From Balneolaceae bacterium UBA3186 (GTDB taxonomy: Bacteria > Bacteroidota > Rhodothermia > Balneolales > Balneolaceae): a stretch of DNA of 14,644 nucleotides. This document shows, piece after piece, positions 1 to 6,914 of this stretch. A program made the position numbers and the translations under genes. The first letter of the stretch is position 1, and each line of letters begins with the position of its first letter. Under the pieces are notes generated by a model, which did no database searches, was not told the DNA's origin, and was given only the letters and a program-made list of their open reading frames with translations. The stretch covers positions 1 through 14,644 of the forward strand of contig DEXK01000007.1 of NCBI GenBank assembly GCA_002364085.1, in the 5' to 3' direction.

Positions 1-2
1 CG

Positions 3-53
3 CAACTACTCATAGCCGAGACCGTTGAAGATGACTCTGGAAATCTATTATAA
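3..53 (+). CDS. C-terminal tail of an unknown protein (5' truncated)
   Basis: An open frame runs from base 3 to a TAA at 51-53 and would end a protein in ...AETVEDDSGNLL. The other two forward frames stop at once (TAG at 13, TGA at 26). The next gene begins 12 bases after this stop on the same strand, which fits the last codons of an upstream operon partner. Only about 16 residues are visible, so no family can be named. It could also be chance. Confidence 0.35.
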   Translation, partial: QLLIAETVEDDSGNLL

Positions 54-65
54 ATTCGTCAGCTA

Positions 66-269
66 ATGACAGCTTCTAAACAAAAATGCCCTAGATGTAA
101 GAAAGGCTTTGAATGTAAAGCGAATTCAATTTCTGAATGTCAGTGCTCAACGGTAACACTCACTGAAGAAAACAGAGCATTTATCAGTAATAAATTTGAA
201 GATTGTCTGTGTGTTGAGTGTCTGAAGGAAATAAAAGCCGGTAAAGATAATTTTAAACTTCCAAGGTAA
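66..269 (+). CDS. Cysteine-rich CWC family small protein
   Basis: This 67-residue soluble protein has eight cysteines: C8/C11 (CPRC), C17, C25/C27, C47/C49 and C52. The order of CxxC and CxC pairs, with conserved stretches such as FECKAN and CQCSTVTL, matches the cysteine-rich CWC family, whose members are usually 60-80 residues; this one is full length. The position that is Trp in the family name (C-W-C) is Gln26. The cysteine spacing suggests a structural metal site, probably zinc; that is inference, and the family's function is unknown. The ATG at 66 is the only start giving the whole first CxxC. It lies 12 bases after the preceding stop, so it is probably cotranscribed with the truncated gene. 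Confidence 0.8.
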   Translation: MTASKQKCPRCKKGFECKANSISECQCSTVTLTEENRAFISNKFEDCLCVECLKEIKAGKDNFKLPR

Positions 270-292
270 GCGGGCTTTTTCTGCTTTCAAAG

Positions 293-440
293 CAAACAAT
301 CATTTTGTCATTTCGACCGGAGGGAGAAATCTAAAGATTTTCTTCAACAGCGATCTTAGATTTCTCGGTCATCAGCTACTTGCTGATTCAACTCGAAATG
401 ACAATCATCATGATCATAAAAAAAAAGGACTTTAGTCCTT
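293..440. repeat. Dispersed palindromic repeat, copy 1
   Basis: The core is bounded by perfect 11-bp inverted termini, TGTCATTTCGA at 306-316 and its complement at 393-403. Inside are nested complementary arms, GAGAAATCT (324-332) with AGATTTCTC (358-366) and GACC with GGTC, plus a small side hairpin ATCAGC-TACTT-GCTGAT (371-387). Transcribed, this would fold into a branched stem-loop. Similarity to copy 2 at 999-1147 continues on both sides and includes the hairpin at 425-440. The 98-bp cores differ at 8 positions by my count. No transposase is nearby. The motif resembles REP-like or MITE-like repeats common in Bacteroidota genomes. Confidence 0.8.
418..440 (-). terminator. Intrinsic terminator for the 476-877 gene
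   Basis: Read on the minus strand, AAGGAC-TAAA-GTCCTT forms a 6-bp stem with a tetraloop and runs straight into nine or more T residues (A-run at 418-426 on the plus strand). It lies 36 bases beyond the stop of the minus-strand membrane-protein gene, the right place to end that transcript. It sits at the edge of the repeat, so the repeat appears to bring the terminator with it. On the plus strand there is no T-tract. Confidence 0.7.
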
Positions 441-475
441 AGTGTATTACATAAAAATGAGGTTTTTCTAGAGAA

Positions 476-877
476 TTAAGTCACTGACTTACTAGGCGAC
501 TGATAATTAACAAATGCATATGATAACAGAGTACTAATCAAGACTATACCCCAAACAATGCTAACCTTGATAGGCAATTCAATAAAATCTAAAAAAGTGA
601 TGAGATAAAAGATCAAGATTGAAACCGCGGTTACAATAAAAGACTTATTATTTAAGAAAAACAGCATCACTCCCAGAAGAAAAGTCGAGACGAAAAAGAT
701 GTTCAGGTAAAAAATTGAGTTTAAACCCCATTGAATGGTTGGTTGGTATAATTCGAATTGATAAATGATTATCCAGGTAATCTCATATAGTAAAACATAT
801 AGAATGAGCTGTAAGACAGGCTGAAATAACCATACAGGTATTTTGGATATTCTTGCGGAAATAAACTTTAATTCCAT
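476..877 (-). CDS. Unknown small integral membrane protein (4 predicted TM helices)
   Basis: I do not recognise this 133-residue protein. Four hydrophobic stretches lie at about residues 15-39, 52-75, 79-97 and 103-124, with a basic N-terminal start (MELKFISARISK) and a short polar tail ending in SPSKSVT. It is a complete frame with an ATG and a TAA, and no signal peptide or catalytic motif is visible. No clear Shine-Dalgarno sequence precedes the ATG, as is usual in Bacteroidota. It stands alone between two direct copies of the palindromic repeat, with a good terminator just downstream. Function unknown. It is real-looking as a coding region because the TM segments are well bounded and separated by polar turns. 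Confidence 0.65.
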   Translation of the reverse strand: MELKFISARISKIPVWLFQPVLQLILYVLLYEITWIIIYQFELYQPTIQWGLNSIFYLNIFFVSTFLLGVMLFFLNNKSFIVTAVSILIFYLITFLDFIELPIKVSIVWGIVLISTLLSYAFVNYQSPSKSVT

Positions 878-998
878 AACTAATAATTTTTATCGATAGA
901 GCATAGCCAAATCCCATTTCACAATAAGATCGAACAAATAACTAGCGCAAGCATCACGCTATCCTGTTAGTATACAAGTTTATGCAACTAACAAATAA

Positions 999-1147
999 CA
1001 AACAATCACATTGTCATTTCGACCGGAGGGATAAATCTACAGTTTTGCTTCAATACTGATCTTAGATTTCTCGGTCATCAGCTACTTGCTGATTCAACTC
1101 TAAATGACAATCATCATGATCATAAAAAATAAAGAACTTTAGTCCTT
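999..1147. repeat. Dispersed palindromic repeat, copy 2
   Basis: This is the same element as at 293-440, in direct orientation and 706 bases away, with no indel across the 98-bp core (1012-1109). The eight differences cluster in the apical part of the palindrome, and one falls in the right terminal arm (CTAAATGACA instead of CGAAATGACA), so the end pairing is weaker here. The arms GACC...GGTC and the ATCAGC/GCTGAT side hairpin are kept. A short ACAATCA sequence borders copy 1 on both sides (296-302 and 401-407), which might be a target duplication but overlaps the terminus. Confidence 0.8.
1124..1147 (-). terminator. Degenerate terminator-like hairpin at edge of repeat copy 2
   Basis: On the minus strand AAGGAC-TAAA-GTTCTT folds with one G-U pair and is followed by TTATTTTTTATG. 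It corresponds to the terminator of copy 1 but with one stem change and a broken T-run. It lies 113 bases past the stop of the NSS transporter gene, so it could end that transcript, though less well than its twin. Confidence 0.4.
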
Positions 1148-1192
1148 GGAATCCACATCGTAAAGAAATAAGAAGCAGGAGCTCTTCAGTTG

Positions 1193-1216
1193 CATCCCAA
1201 GCAGGAACTTGGGATG
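1193..1216. other. Perfect 9-bp-stem hairpin downstream of the NSS gene
   Basis: CATCCCAAG (1193-1201), loop CAGGAA, and CTTGGGATG (1208-1216) form a perfect hairpin 44 bases beyond the minus-strand stop at 1260. There is no T-tract after it on either strand, so it is not a classic intrinsic terminator. It may protect the 3' end of the transporter mRNA. Confidence 0.45.
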
Positions 1217-1259
1217 GAGAAAATTAACCTAAACCTGCTGATCTTATAGTCTAAGAATC

Positions 1260-2750
1260 CTATTCAGTCTTCGAATTATTTGTAACCAATTTCTTATTAA
1301 AGAACTTCACCAGAAAAATTGCAATTGCCCACTGACACAAAACAGTGGCCACCGAGAAAGCACTCAATGGATTGTACCAACTGTCAGGTGCATATTCGGT
1401 TGCACTTAAGTACATCCACCAACCAAGTAACGTCACTACCTCCACAGGAACAACGTATTTAAGTACGATTTCCCACCAAGGACCTAATGTCGTACTGCGT
1501 TCCGCGGTATTCACCAATTCTGTTCTGAACTTGGTAACTCCATACTTTATTACTGCATAACTAATGAACGCCCCGGAAACCATTAGTCCAACTCCCCAAA
1601 CAAAATCCTGATTAGCAAAGAAAGTCAGGTTCATCGCGGATGGTATCCCGAATGCAAAACCAAATACACAAATGAAAATGGTCGCTTTTTTTCTGGTAGC
1701 ACCTGCATCTACAAAAACTTTTGTAGCAAGCTCGATCATTGAAATAAGAGAACTGAATGCAGCAAATGTCAATCCAAGAAAGAAAAGGATAGAAAAAATT
1801 CCACCGCCACCCATTGTTGCAAATAATCTAGGCATCCAGATAAAAGTTAATCCTGTTGAAGCAGGACCGGAAGTTTTCATGACGTCCAAAATCTCCGAGT
1901 TGCTCATTGTTGAGCTTAATGTTCCGAACACAGTTGAAAAAATTATAACCGCTGCAGTTATTGAAACCAGGTTATTACCAATTCCTGTTTGAAAAGCACT
2001 GATTGTGATATCATCTTTTTTACGCATGTAAGTAGCGTATGTAAGAATCAATCCCCATGCTGCTCCGGTATCCCACGCATTTTGTGTCAGAGCCTCTAAC
2101 CATAGATTAGGATTGGTGAGGTCGCTCCAGTCAGGAGTAAATAAATATTTAATTCCGATTCCACTTCCCTCAAGAGTTAAAGCCTTACCAAGAGAAATTA
2201 CCAACACTACCAAAAGCGATGGAATCAGGATCTTATTAACCTTTTCAATAGATTTAATTCCCTTTAATACAATATATCCACCTAACAACATTACTGTTGC
2301 GTGTGTTAAAATTGGCCAATTAGAGCCTTGAAAGCTATTCCAAATTCCCAATGCCTGATCTGCTGTTTCAGGAAGTGGAGCAAAAATTGCCTGCGTTAAA
2401 TAATACAGACACCACCCAGCTACCACACTATAATAGAACATAATAGCGGTGGCAACGAAACCAACAAAGCCTCCCATCCACCCTTTTTTCTCACCAATCA
2501 GATCTGCAAATGACTGAACCACTCCTTTTCTGCCATTCCTTCCAATACCATATTCGGCAATAATTAATGGGATTGACCACATAATCAGAAATACTGCCCA
2601 CGCAATTAAGAACGCTCCTGCTCCATCTTCTCCTCCATTCTGTGCAGCAATTCTTGGAAATCTCCAGATATTTCCGGTTCCAACTGCAATCCCCAAAACA
2701 CTTAAAATCATCCCAAGTTTGGAGGAAAAAACTTCTTTTTGTGCGCTCAT
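1260..2750 (-). CDS. Sodium-dependent amino-acid transporter, NSS/SNF (LeuT-fold) family
   Basis: This 496-residue inner-membrane protein is predicted to import an amino acid or related substrate with Na+. The N-terminus carries the family signature: VGTGNIWRFP at residues 23-32, followed by NGGEDGAGAFLIAW. That is the unwound TM1 region that binds sodium and substrate in LeuT, here with three extra residues (EDG) compared with the usual NGGGAF. Other landmarks are the TM6-like NAWDTGAAWGLILTYATY and the TM8-like FAAFSSLISMIE, which holds adjacent serines where LeuT places Na2 ligands. Length and 11-12 hydrophobic segments fit the bacterial family. The ATG at 2750 begins just before the first motif. 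It is transcribed away from the DUF2723 gene across a 177-bp shared upstream region, and a possible tiny membrane ORF lies 33 bases upstream on the same strand. Substrate cannot be told from sequence alone. Confidence 0.93.
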   Translation of the reverse strand: MSAQKEVFSSKLGMILSVLGIAVGTGNIWRFPRIAAQNGGEDGAGAFLIAWAVFLIMWSIPLIIAEYGIGRNGRKGVVQSFADLIGEKKGWMGGFVGFVATAIMFYYSVVAGWCLYYLTQAIFAPLPETADQALGIWNSFQGSNWPILTHATVMLLGGYIVLKGIKSIEKVNKILIPSLLVVLVISLGKALTLEGSGIGIKYLFTPDWSDLTNPNLWLEALTQNAWDTGAAWGLILTYATYMRKKDDITISAFQTGIGNNLVSITAAVIIFSTVFGTLSSTMSNSEILDVMKTSGPASTGLTFIWMPRLFATMGGGGIFSILFFLGLTFAAFSSLISMIELATKVFVDAGATRKKATIFICVFGFAFGIPSAMNLTFFANQDFVWGVGLMVSGAFISYAVIKYGVTKFRTELVNTAERSTTLGPWWEIVLKYVVPVEVVTLLGWWMYLSATEYAPDSWYNPLSAFSVATVLCQWAIAIFLVKFFNKKLVTNNSKTE

Positions 2751-2783
2751 TTTAAAAAATAATGTTAATTAAAAAATACATGT

Positions 2784-2909
2784 TTAAAGTAGCCGTTTCT
2801 TCATGCGAAGATTGTTATCTTCATGCTTTCTATATTTTGAATAGAAAAAGGCTATGCCTATAATTGCTAGCCAAGCATAACGGTAATAAACGACTATCCA
2901 AAAAACAAT
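2784..2909 (-). CDS. Possible small single-TM protein in the leader of the NSS transporter gene; no normal start
   Basis: On the minus strand an open frame ends at TAA (2784-2786), 33 bases before the transporter ATG. It reads like a small membrane protein: W-I-V-V-Y-Y-R-Y-A-W, then LAIIGIAFFYSKYRKHEDNN, and a basic tail MKKRLL. One hydrophobic helix is followed by positively charged residues. The frame has no ATG or GTG; the first usable codon is ATT at 2907-2909. A GTG at 2912-2914 is in another frame, and one extra T in the six-T run (plus-strand A-run 2900-2905) would join it to give MKLFFW.... Some NSS transporters have a tiny adjacent subunit of the MetS type, so a similar partner is possible. 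It may equally be a decayed gene, a sequencing error or chance. Confidence 0.33.
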   Translation of the reverse strand: MVFWIVVYYRYAWLAIIGIAFFYSKYRKHEDNNLRMKKRLL

Positions 2910-2927
2910 TTCACGAGTATATTTTAG

Positions 2928-5918
2928 ATGTTTTCAGATCACAAAACTACCAATAAGTACCTCGCTTTATTAACTTTTTTCGTTTCTTTAATAATCTATA
3001 CGTTAACACTCGCTCCTACAGCCAGTTTTTGGGATGCGGGAGAATTCATTGCTGTTGCGCACGGACTTCAGGTTAATCACCCTCCTGGTGCTCCCTTCTA
3101 TTCTATTTTAGGTAGAATTTTCTCTATGTTCATGCCAACAGAATATGTAGCTGTTAGTATAAATTTCATTAGTGCTTTGGCTTCTGCATTAACAGTAATG
3201 TTATTGTATCTGATCATTGTTCGTCTTGTTAGAGAATGGAAAGGAGACATCTCAGAATTCAGCCTTATGGATAAGATCGGGATGTACGGAGGAGCTTTAA
3301 TTGGCTCTCTTACTTTTGCTGTAACCGATACTTTTTGGTTCAACGCTGTGGAGGCGGAAGTGTATGCCCTTTCTATGTTCTTTACTGCAATAGTAGTCTG
3401 GCTCGCTTTAAAATGGTCAGAAAGGCATGAAGAGCCCTTTAATGAAAAATGGTTGGTGTTGATTGCCTATATGTTTGGTTTAGCAATTGGTGTTCACTTG
3501 CTGAACCTTCTTACTCTTTTCTTTGTAGCGCTTATCATTTATTTCAAAAAGAAGGACTTTACTTACCTCTCCTTTGGGATAATGGGCATTCTAGCCGTTT
3601 CATCTTTTTTCATCATATATCCTGCTACCATCAAATGGATTCCAGATTGGTCTTCAAAAGTTGGAGGAGCTACTTATGGTTTAATTAGCCCTTTAGTGTT
3701 TATTTTCCTAATAATGCTAGCGGTGGCTTGGGGAGTTTGGTACACTCATAAAAAGAAATACCGATTGGCTAATATCGCAATGATAAGTTATGCTATGATT
3801 CTGATGGGTTTTTCTTCGTATTCAGTGATCATGATCCGATCAATTGCCGATCCTCCTATCGATGAGAATGATCCGGAAACTGTAGAAGCTTTTGTGAAGT
3901 ACCTGAACAGAGATCAATATGGTGATACTCCTATCCTGAAAGGGAATAATTATGATGACGCTACAGGTCAGATTACACGTGGACCAGAAAATGAAGAATT
4001 TTTCCCGCGACGTCATTCACAAGATCCACGCCATATAGAATATTACGGAAGATATGACAGCGACTGGGATTTCTTCTGGGAATATCAGGTTGTTCACATG
4101 TATGTGCGTTATTTTAACTGGAACTTTATAGGTCGAGCATCAGATGTTCAGGATACCGGTTGGCAATCTGGATTTTCTCCACCCAAATATCCCAGTAATA
4201 AAGCCAGTAACTCCTACTTTTATATTCCATTTCTACTCGGTCTTTTTGGTATGATCTATCATTTCAGTACCGATAAAAAACGCGCATTTGCGGTTCTCAC
4301 TTTATTTGTGGTTACAGGGATAGCTATTATTTTCTATCTCAATCAACCCCCTTTCCAGCCCAGAGAACGAGATTATGCCTATGTAGGTTCCTACTTTGCT
4401 TTTGCCATTTGGATTGGGATCGGTGTAACCGGATTAGTTGATTTGATAAAGTCTTACATCAAAGAAAATTCTATGGCTGCTTACGGAGTGATCGGACTTT
4501 GTTTACTTGCAGCTCCGGTTTGGATGGGATATCAGAATTGGGACGATCATGACCGAAGTGATCGGTATGTAGCTCCTGATTATGCGATTAACCTTTTAAA
4601 TTCATTAGCACCAAATGCCTTGGTATTCACCAATGGTGATAATGACACCTTCCCTTTATGGTATGCACAGGAAGTTGAAGGAATAAGAACAGATGTTCGT
4701 ATTGTTTGCTTAAGTCTTCTGAACACAGATTGGTACATCAAACAACTTCGTGACCAATGGTCGCATGAGTCTGCCCCACTACCTATTGATTTATCAGATG
4801 AAGAAGTGGAACGAATCACGTCTGGTATTGCACAATGGCAACCTCAAAACATCAACATCCCTGTAGATAAAGAATTATTGAGAAAAGCTTTTTCTGAGGA
4901 TTCTCAGTATAAAGAAGCCATAGGTGCTACAAGTACCGACATACCTTTACTACAATCAGGTACAGATTATGAAATTCCTGTCGACTCTCTTGACGATGTA
5001 GTAAGCTGGAGATTAAACGGCAGATATTATGGGCGCGATCAGGAAGGCAACGATATCAGATATCTTCAGATTCAAGACAGATTGATTCTTGAAATTCTTG
5101 AAACTAATAAGTGGCTCCGCCCGGTTTACTTTGCTAACACAGTTTCGGGGCAAAGTCAGCTTAACTTGCAGGATTACTTCAGAACCGAAGGAAAAGCGTA
5201 TCGTGTGGTTCCTAAGAAGATGGAAGCCTTAGTTGGTTCTGGATATATTGACACTGAAATTCACGCAAAAAGATTCCGTAATTTCAGCCACCGCAATTGG
5301 GGCGATACTGATGTTTATTTCGATGAAAATATTCGTCGGATGATGGGTAATTATCGTTATAACTATCTTCAGTTAGCTGAGAAGTTCATTATTGAAAATG
5401 AACCGGATAGTGCTCTTAATTGGTTAAGACATGGTGAAAAGGTTATTCCTCTTCGTGATGATGAAGAAGTAACAACCATTATAGCTCTTTATGCAAACCG
5501 TTATGCTCAGCTTGGAGAAAGTGACGACGCACTCAGACTGCTAAACCGATCTCTGGATGGTTTTGTAGATAAATTGGATGTTGAATTCGATCGTTTCCAG
5601 AGCGTTCAAAATGAACTCGCTCAAATTGCCTCAGATTATGAGCAAGCAAGACGAAGCGCAGATATTAAAGCCCAAAGAACGTTAACCCAACGCAATAACT
5701 CTTTGGTACAACAGGCTCAAAGTATTTCTCAAAATATAATGAGAGAACGCCAAGCTATAATTATTGTACAATATGTATACTTTAAAGCCGGCGACGATGA
5801 ACAAGGTCTTAAGCTAGCTGAAGAAACAAATGCTAAGTTTGAAGGAACTCAAATACCTTTAATTCCTACTAACAGGGAAGAAAGTATTCGAATAGGAATA
5901 CAATACGGTTTAAATTAA
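2928..5918 (+). CDS. DUF2723 / TMEM260-like GT-C glycosyltransferase-type membrane protein
   Basis: This 996-residue protein has an N-terminal half with many TM helices and a C-terminal half that is largely soluble. Near the start, WDAGEF (residues 35-40) and VNHPPGAPFY (49-58) sit in the first loop after TM1; they are the hallmark of DUF2723. The family includes eukaryotic TMEM260, a protein O-mannosyltransferase with a GT-C fold. In GT-C enzymes an acidic residue of the first outer loop is catalytic, so Asp36 or Glu39 is the likely site (inference). Other conserved-looking blocks are FNAVEAEVYALSMF, PPFQPRERDYAYVGSYFAF and FTNGDNDTFPLWYAQEVEG. From about residue 810, helix pairs of TPR type (ALNWLRHGEKVIP, YANRYAQLGESDDALRLLNR) are followed by a Gln/Arg-rich probable coiled coil. 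The product probably transfers sugar to exported proteins at the periplasmic face. The ATG at 2928 gives a short polar N-terminus before TM1. The frame is intact. Confidence 0.85.
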   Translation: MFSDHKTTNKYLALLTFFVSLIIYTLTLAPTASFWDAGEFIAVAHGLQVNHPPGAPFYSILGRIFSMFMPTEYVAVSINFISALASALTVMLLYLIIVRLVREWKGDISEFSLMDKIGMYGGALIGSLTFAVTDTFWFNAVEAEVYALSMFFTAIVVWLALKWSERHEEPFNEKWLVLIAYMFGLAIGVHLLNLLTLFFVALIIYFKKKDFTYLSFGIMGILAVSSFFIIYPATIKWIPDWSSKVGGATYGLISPLVFIFLIMLAVAWGVWYTHKKKYRLANIAMISYAMILMGFSSYSVIMIRSIADPPIDENDPETVEAFVKYLNRDQYGDTPILKGNNYDDATGQITRGPENEEFFPRRHSQDPRHIEYYGRYDSDWDFFWEYQVVHMYVRYFNWNFIGRASDVQDTGWQSGFSPPKYPSNKASNSYFYIPFLLGLFGMIYHFSTDKKRAFAVLTLFVVTGIAIIFYLNQPPFQPRERDYAYVGSYFAFAIWIGIGVTGLVDLIKSYIKENSMAAYGVIGLCLLAAPVWMGYQNWDDHDRSDRYVAPDYAINLLNSLAPNALVFTNGDNDTFPLWYAQEVEGIRTDVRIVCLSLLNTDWYIKQLRDQWSHESAPLPIDLSDEEVERITSGIAQWQPQNINIPVDKELLRKAFSEDSQYKEAIGATSTDIPLLQSGTDYEIPVDSLDDVVSWRLNGRYYGRDQEGNDIRYLQIQDRLILEILETNKWLRPVYFANTVSGQSQLNLQDYFRTEGKAYRVVPKKMEALVGSGYIDTEIHAKRFRNFSHRNWGDTDVYFDENIRRMMGNYRYNYLQLAEKFIIENEPDSALNWLRHGEKVIPLRDDEEVTTIIALYANRYAQLGESDDALRLLNRSLDGFVDKLDVEFDRFQSVQNELAQIASDYEQARRSADIKAQRTLTQRNNSLVQQAQSISQNIMRERQAIIIVQYVYFKAGDDEQGLKLAEETNAKFEGTQIPLIPTNREESIRIGIQYGLN

Positions 5919-5932
5919 CCATCTATTTATAG

Positions 5933-5971
5933 TTAGCTCTCAGTATTGTATATTCTGAGAGCTAAAATTTT
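5933..5971 (+). terminator. 11-bp-stem hairpin after the DUF2723 gene, probable terminator
   Basis: TTAGCTCTCAG (5933-5943) and CTGAGAGCTAA (5955-5965) are perfect complements around an 11-base AT-rich loop, followed by AATTTTATATC. It begins 14 bases after the TAA of the long membrane protein and ends about 11 bases before the next ATG. The T-tract is short and interrupted, so it may only attenuate or mark an mRNA processing site at the head of the downstream cluster. Confidence 0.5.
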
Positions 5972-5976
5972 ATATC

Positions 5977-6423
5977 ATGATTCATCAATTTACAGCAGAA
6001 AATATTTCCACCATCGGTAAGGTACTGGGAGCTACTCCTAAACCATTAGGCAAAGACGTATTTAGAATCGAAGTAAAGAACGAGGAAGAAAATCGTAAAC
6101 TTGCTTTGGAAATACATTTGGGACTTGATGTAAATGGTGAGGAAATGAATATGGTGTCTGTGTATGCCTACAATACTTTTCTTCAATTGCATAATTGTAC
6201 CGCTTTTGTTGCGAGTGAGATGCTACAACAAGTTACTTTTTTCGGAAAATCAGGAGAAAAGACATCCGGGTTGATCGTTGAAAAAGCAGCCGGTTGCAGT
6301 TTGTACGCTAATGTTGATGAAACATTGTTAACAGGAGATTTTACACAACTTCCTGAAGATATGATGATGTGTGGTATTGCTTTATCACTTACAGAATCTA
6401 TGGATGATGATTTCAGTTTCTAA
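5977..6423 (+). CDS. Unknown soluble 148-residue protein upstream of ybeY
   Basis: I do not recognise this protein. It has no signal peptide or membrane segment. The N-terminal third (MIHQFTAENISTIGKVLGAT...) leads into alternating beta-like strands: FRIEVKN, KLALEIHLGLDV, MNMVSVYAYNTFLQLHNC. The end is markedly acidic (ESMDDDFSF). Three cysteines lie in hydrophobic contexts (LHNCTAF, AGCSLY, MMCGIAL), with no metal-site spacing. It is separated from ybeY by only three bases, so translation is probably coupled, and it appears to be the first gene of the long + cluster. The intact frame, the codon use like its neighbours and the tight spacing support a real gene. Function cannot be inferred beyond a possible link to YbeY through gene order. 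Confidence 0.7.
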   Translation: MIHQFTAENISTIGKVLGATPKPLGKDVFRIEVKNEEENRKLALEIHLGLDVNGEEMNMVSVYAYNTFLQLHNCTAFVASEMLQQVTFFGKSGEKTSGLIVEKAAGCSLYANVDETLLTGDFTQLPEDMMMCGIALSLTESMDDDFSF

Positions 6424-6426
6424 CTT

Positions 6427-6873
6427 TTGATAGTGGCAGAGAACTACCCTCTTCAAATATTCAACACCACAGATATCGATTTACCTTGTAAAGAAATCGA
6501 TTGCAGAAAAGTTTTTGAATTTGTTGCTCAACATGAAAAAGTAATATTTGAACTTGTTGAACTTGCCTATGTTGATGAGAAAGAAATCGTTCGCATTAAT
6601 AAAGAGTTTTTAAAACGAGATTACATCACCGACATAATTTCCTTTAGGTATGATGAAGATAATTCTAATACCAAAATAGAAGGCACTTTATATTGTTGTT
6701 TACCCCGCATAATTGATCAGGCTAAAGAGTTTAATCAATCATCTGAAAAAGAATGTCTTAGAATATTGATTCATGGCTTATTACATCTTACCGGCTATGA
6801 TGATCAGTCTGATGAAGAAAAAGAGGAAATGACAAAGTTGGAAAATTTGTATTTATCTATGTTTTACGAGTAA
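6427..6873 (+). CDS. ybeY: Endoribonuclease YbeY, 16S rRNA maturation factor
   Basis: YbeY is a single-metal RNase needed for 16S rRNA 3'-end processing and ribosome quality control in the cytoplasm. The 148-residue length is normal. The signature IHGLLHLTGYDDQSDEE at about residues 115-131 holds metal ligands His116 and His120; the third position, His in E. coli (HGxLHLxGYDH), is Asp126 here. An upstream motif DYITDIISF (65-73) is the counterpart of TDVLSF, preceded by VRINKEFLKR. I recall similar departures in Bacteroidota YbeY, so this is probably a lineage variant and not a dead enzyme. The frame's start is TTG at 6427, three bases after the preceding stop; GTG at 6433 is an equally possible start, and no ATG exists upstream of the conserved region. 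It is cotranscribed with the 148-aa unknown protein and the DUF445 gene. Confidence 0.92.
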   Translation: MIVAENYPLQIFNTTDIDLPCKEIDCRKVFEFVAQHEKVIFELVELAYVDEKEIVRINKEFLKRDYITDIISFRYDEDNSNTKIEGTLYCCLPRIIDQAKEFNQSSEKECLRILIHGLLHLTGYDDQSDEEKEEMTKLENLYLSMFYE

Positions 6874-6914
6874 CCTGAAACCGATTCGCTCGTAATAATG
6901 CCAAAACTAATAGT

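Larger units (their letters stand above)
878..1259. other. Gene-free stretch: repeat copy 2 plus hairpins
   Basis: These 382 bases hold no convincing reading frame on either strand. Bases 878-998 should contain the promoter of the minus-strand gene starting at 877, but I see no clear -7/-33 pair. Bases 999-1147 are the second copy of the palindromic repeat. Bases 1148-1259 are downstream of the NSS transporter and hold the hairpin described separately. Confidence 0.6.

Noticed and set aside
293..1147. Possible composite transposon with the two repeats as ends and the membrane protein as cargo
   Set aside because: There is no transposase, the copies are direct and short, and each carries its own palindromic ends, so independent insertions of a dispersed repeat are simpler.
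1345..2331. Plus-strand frames of 71, 106 and 72 codons inside the NSS transporter gene
   Set aside because: They lie fully antisense to a strongly supported transporter and show no family motifs, so they are shadows of its codon pattern.
3098..3688. Antisense and alternate-frame ORFs within the DUF2723 gene (also 4580-4819)
   Set aside because: They are contained in an intact 996-codon frame with recognisable motifs, and their translations have low-complexity or chance-like composition.
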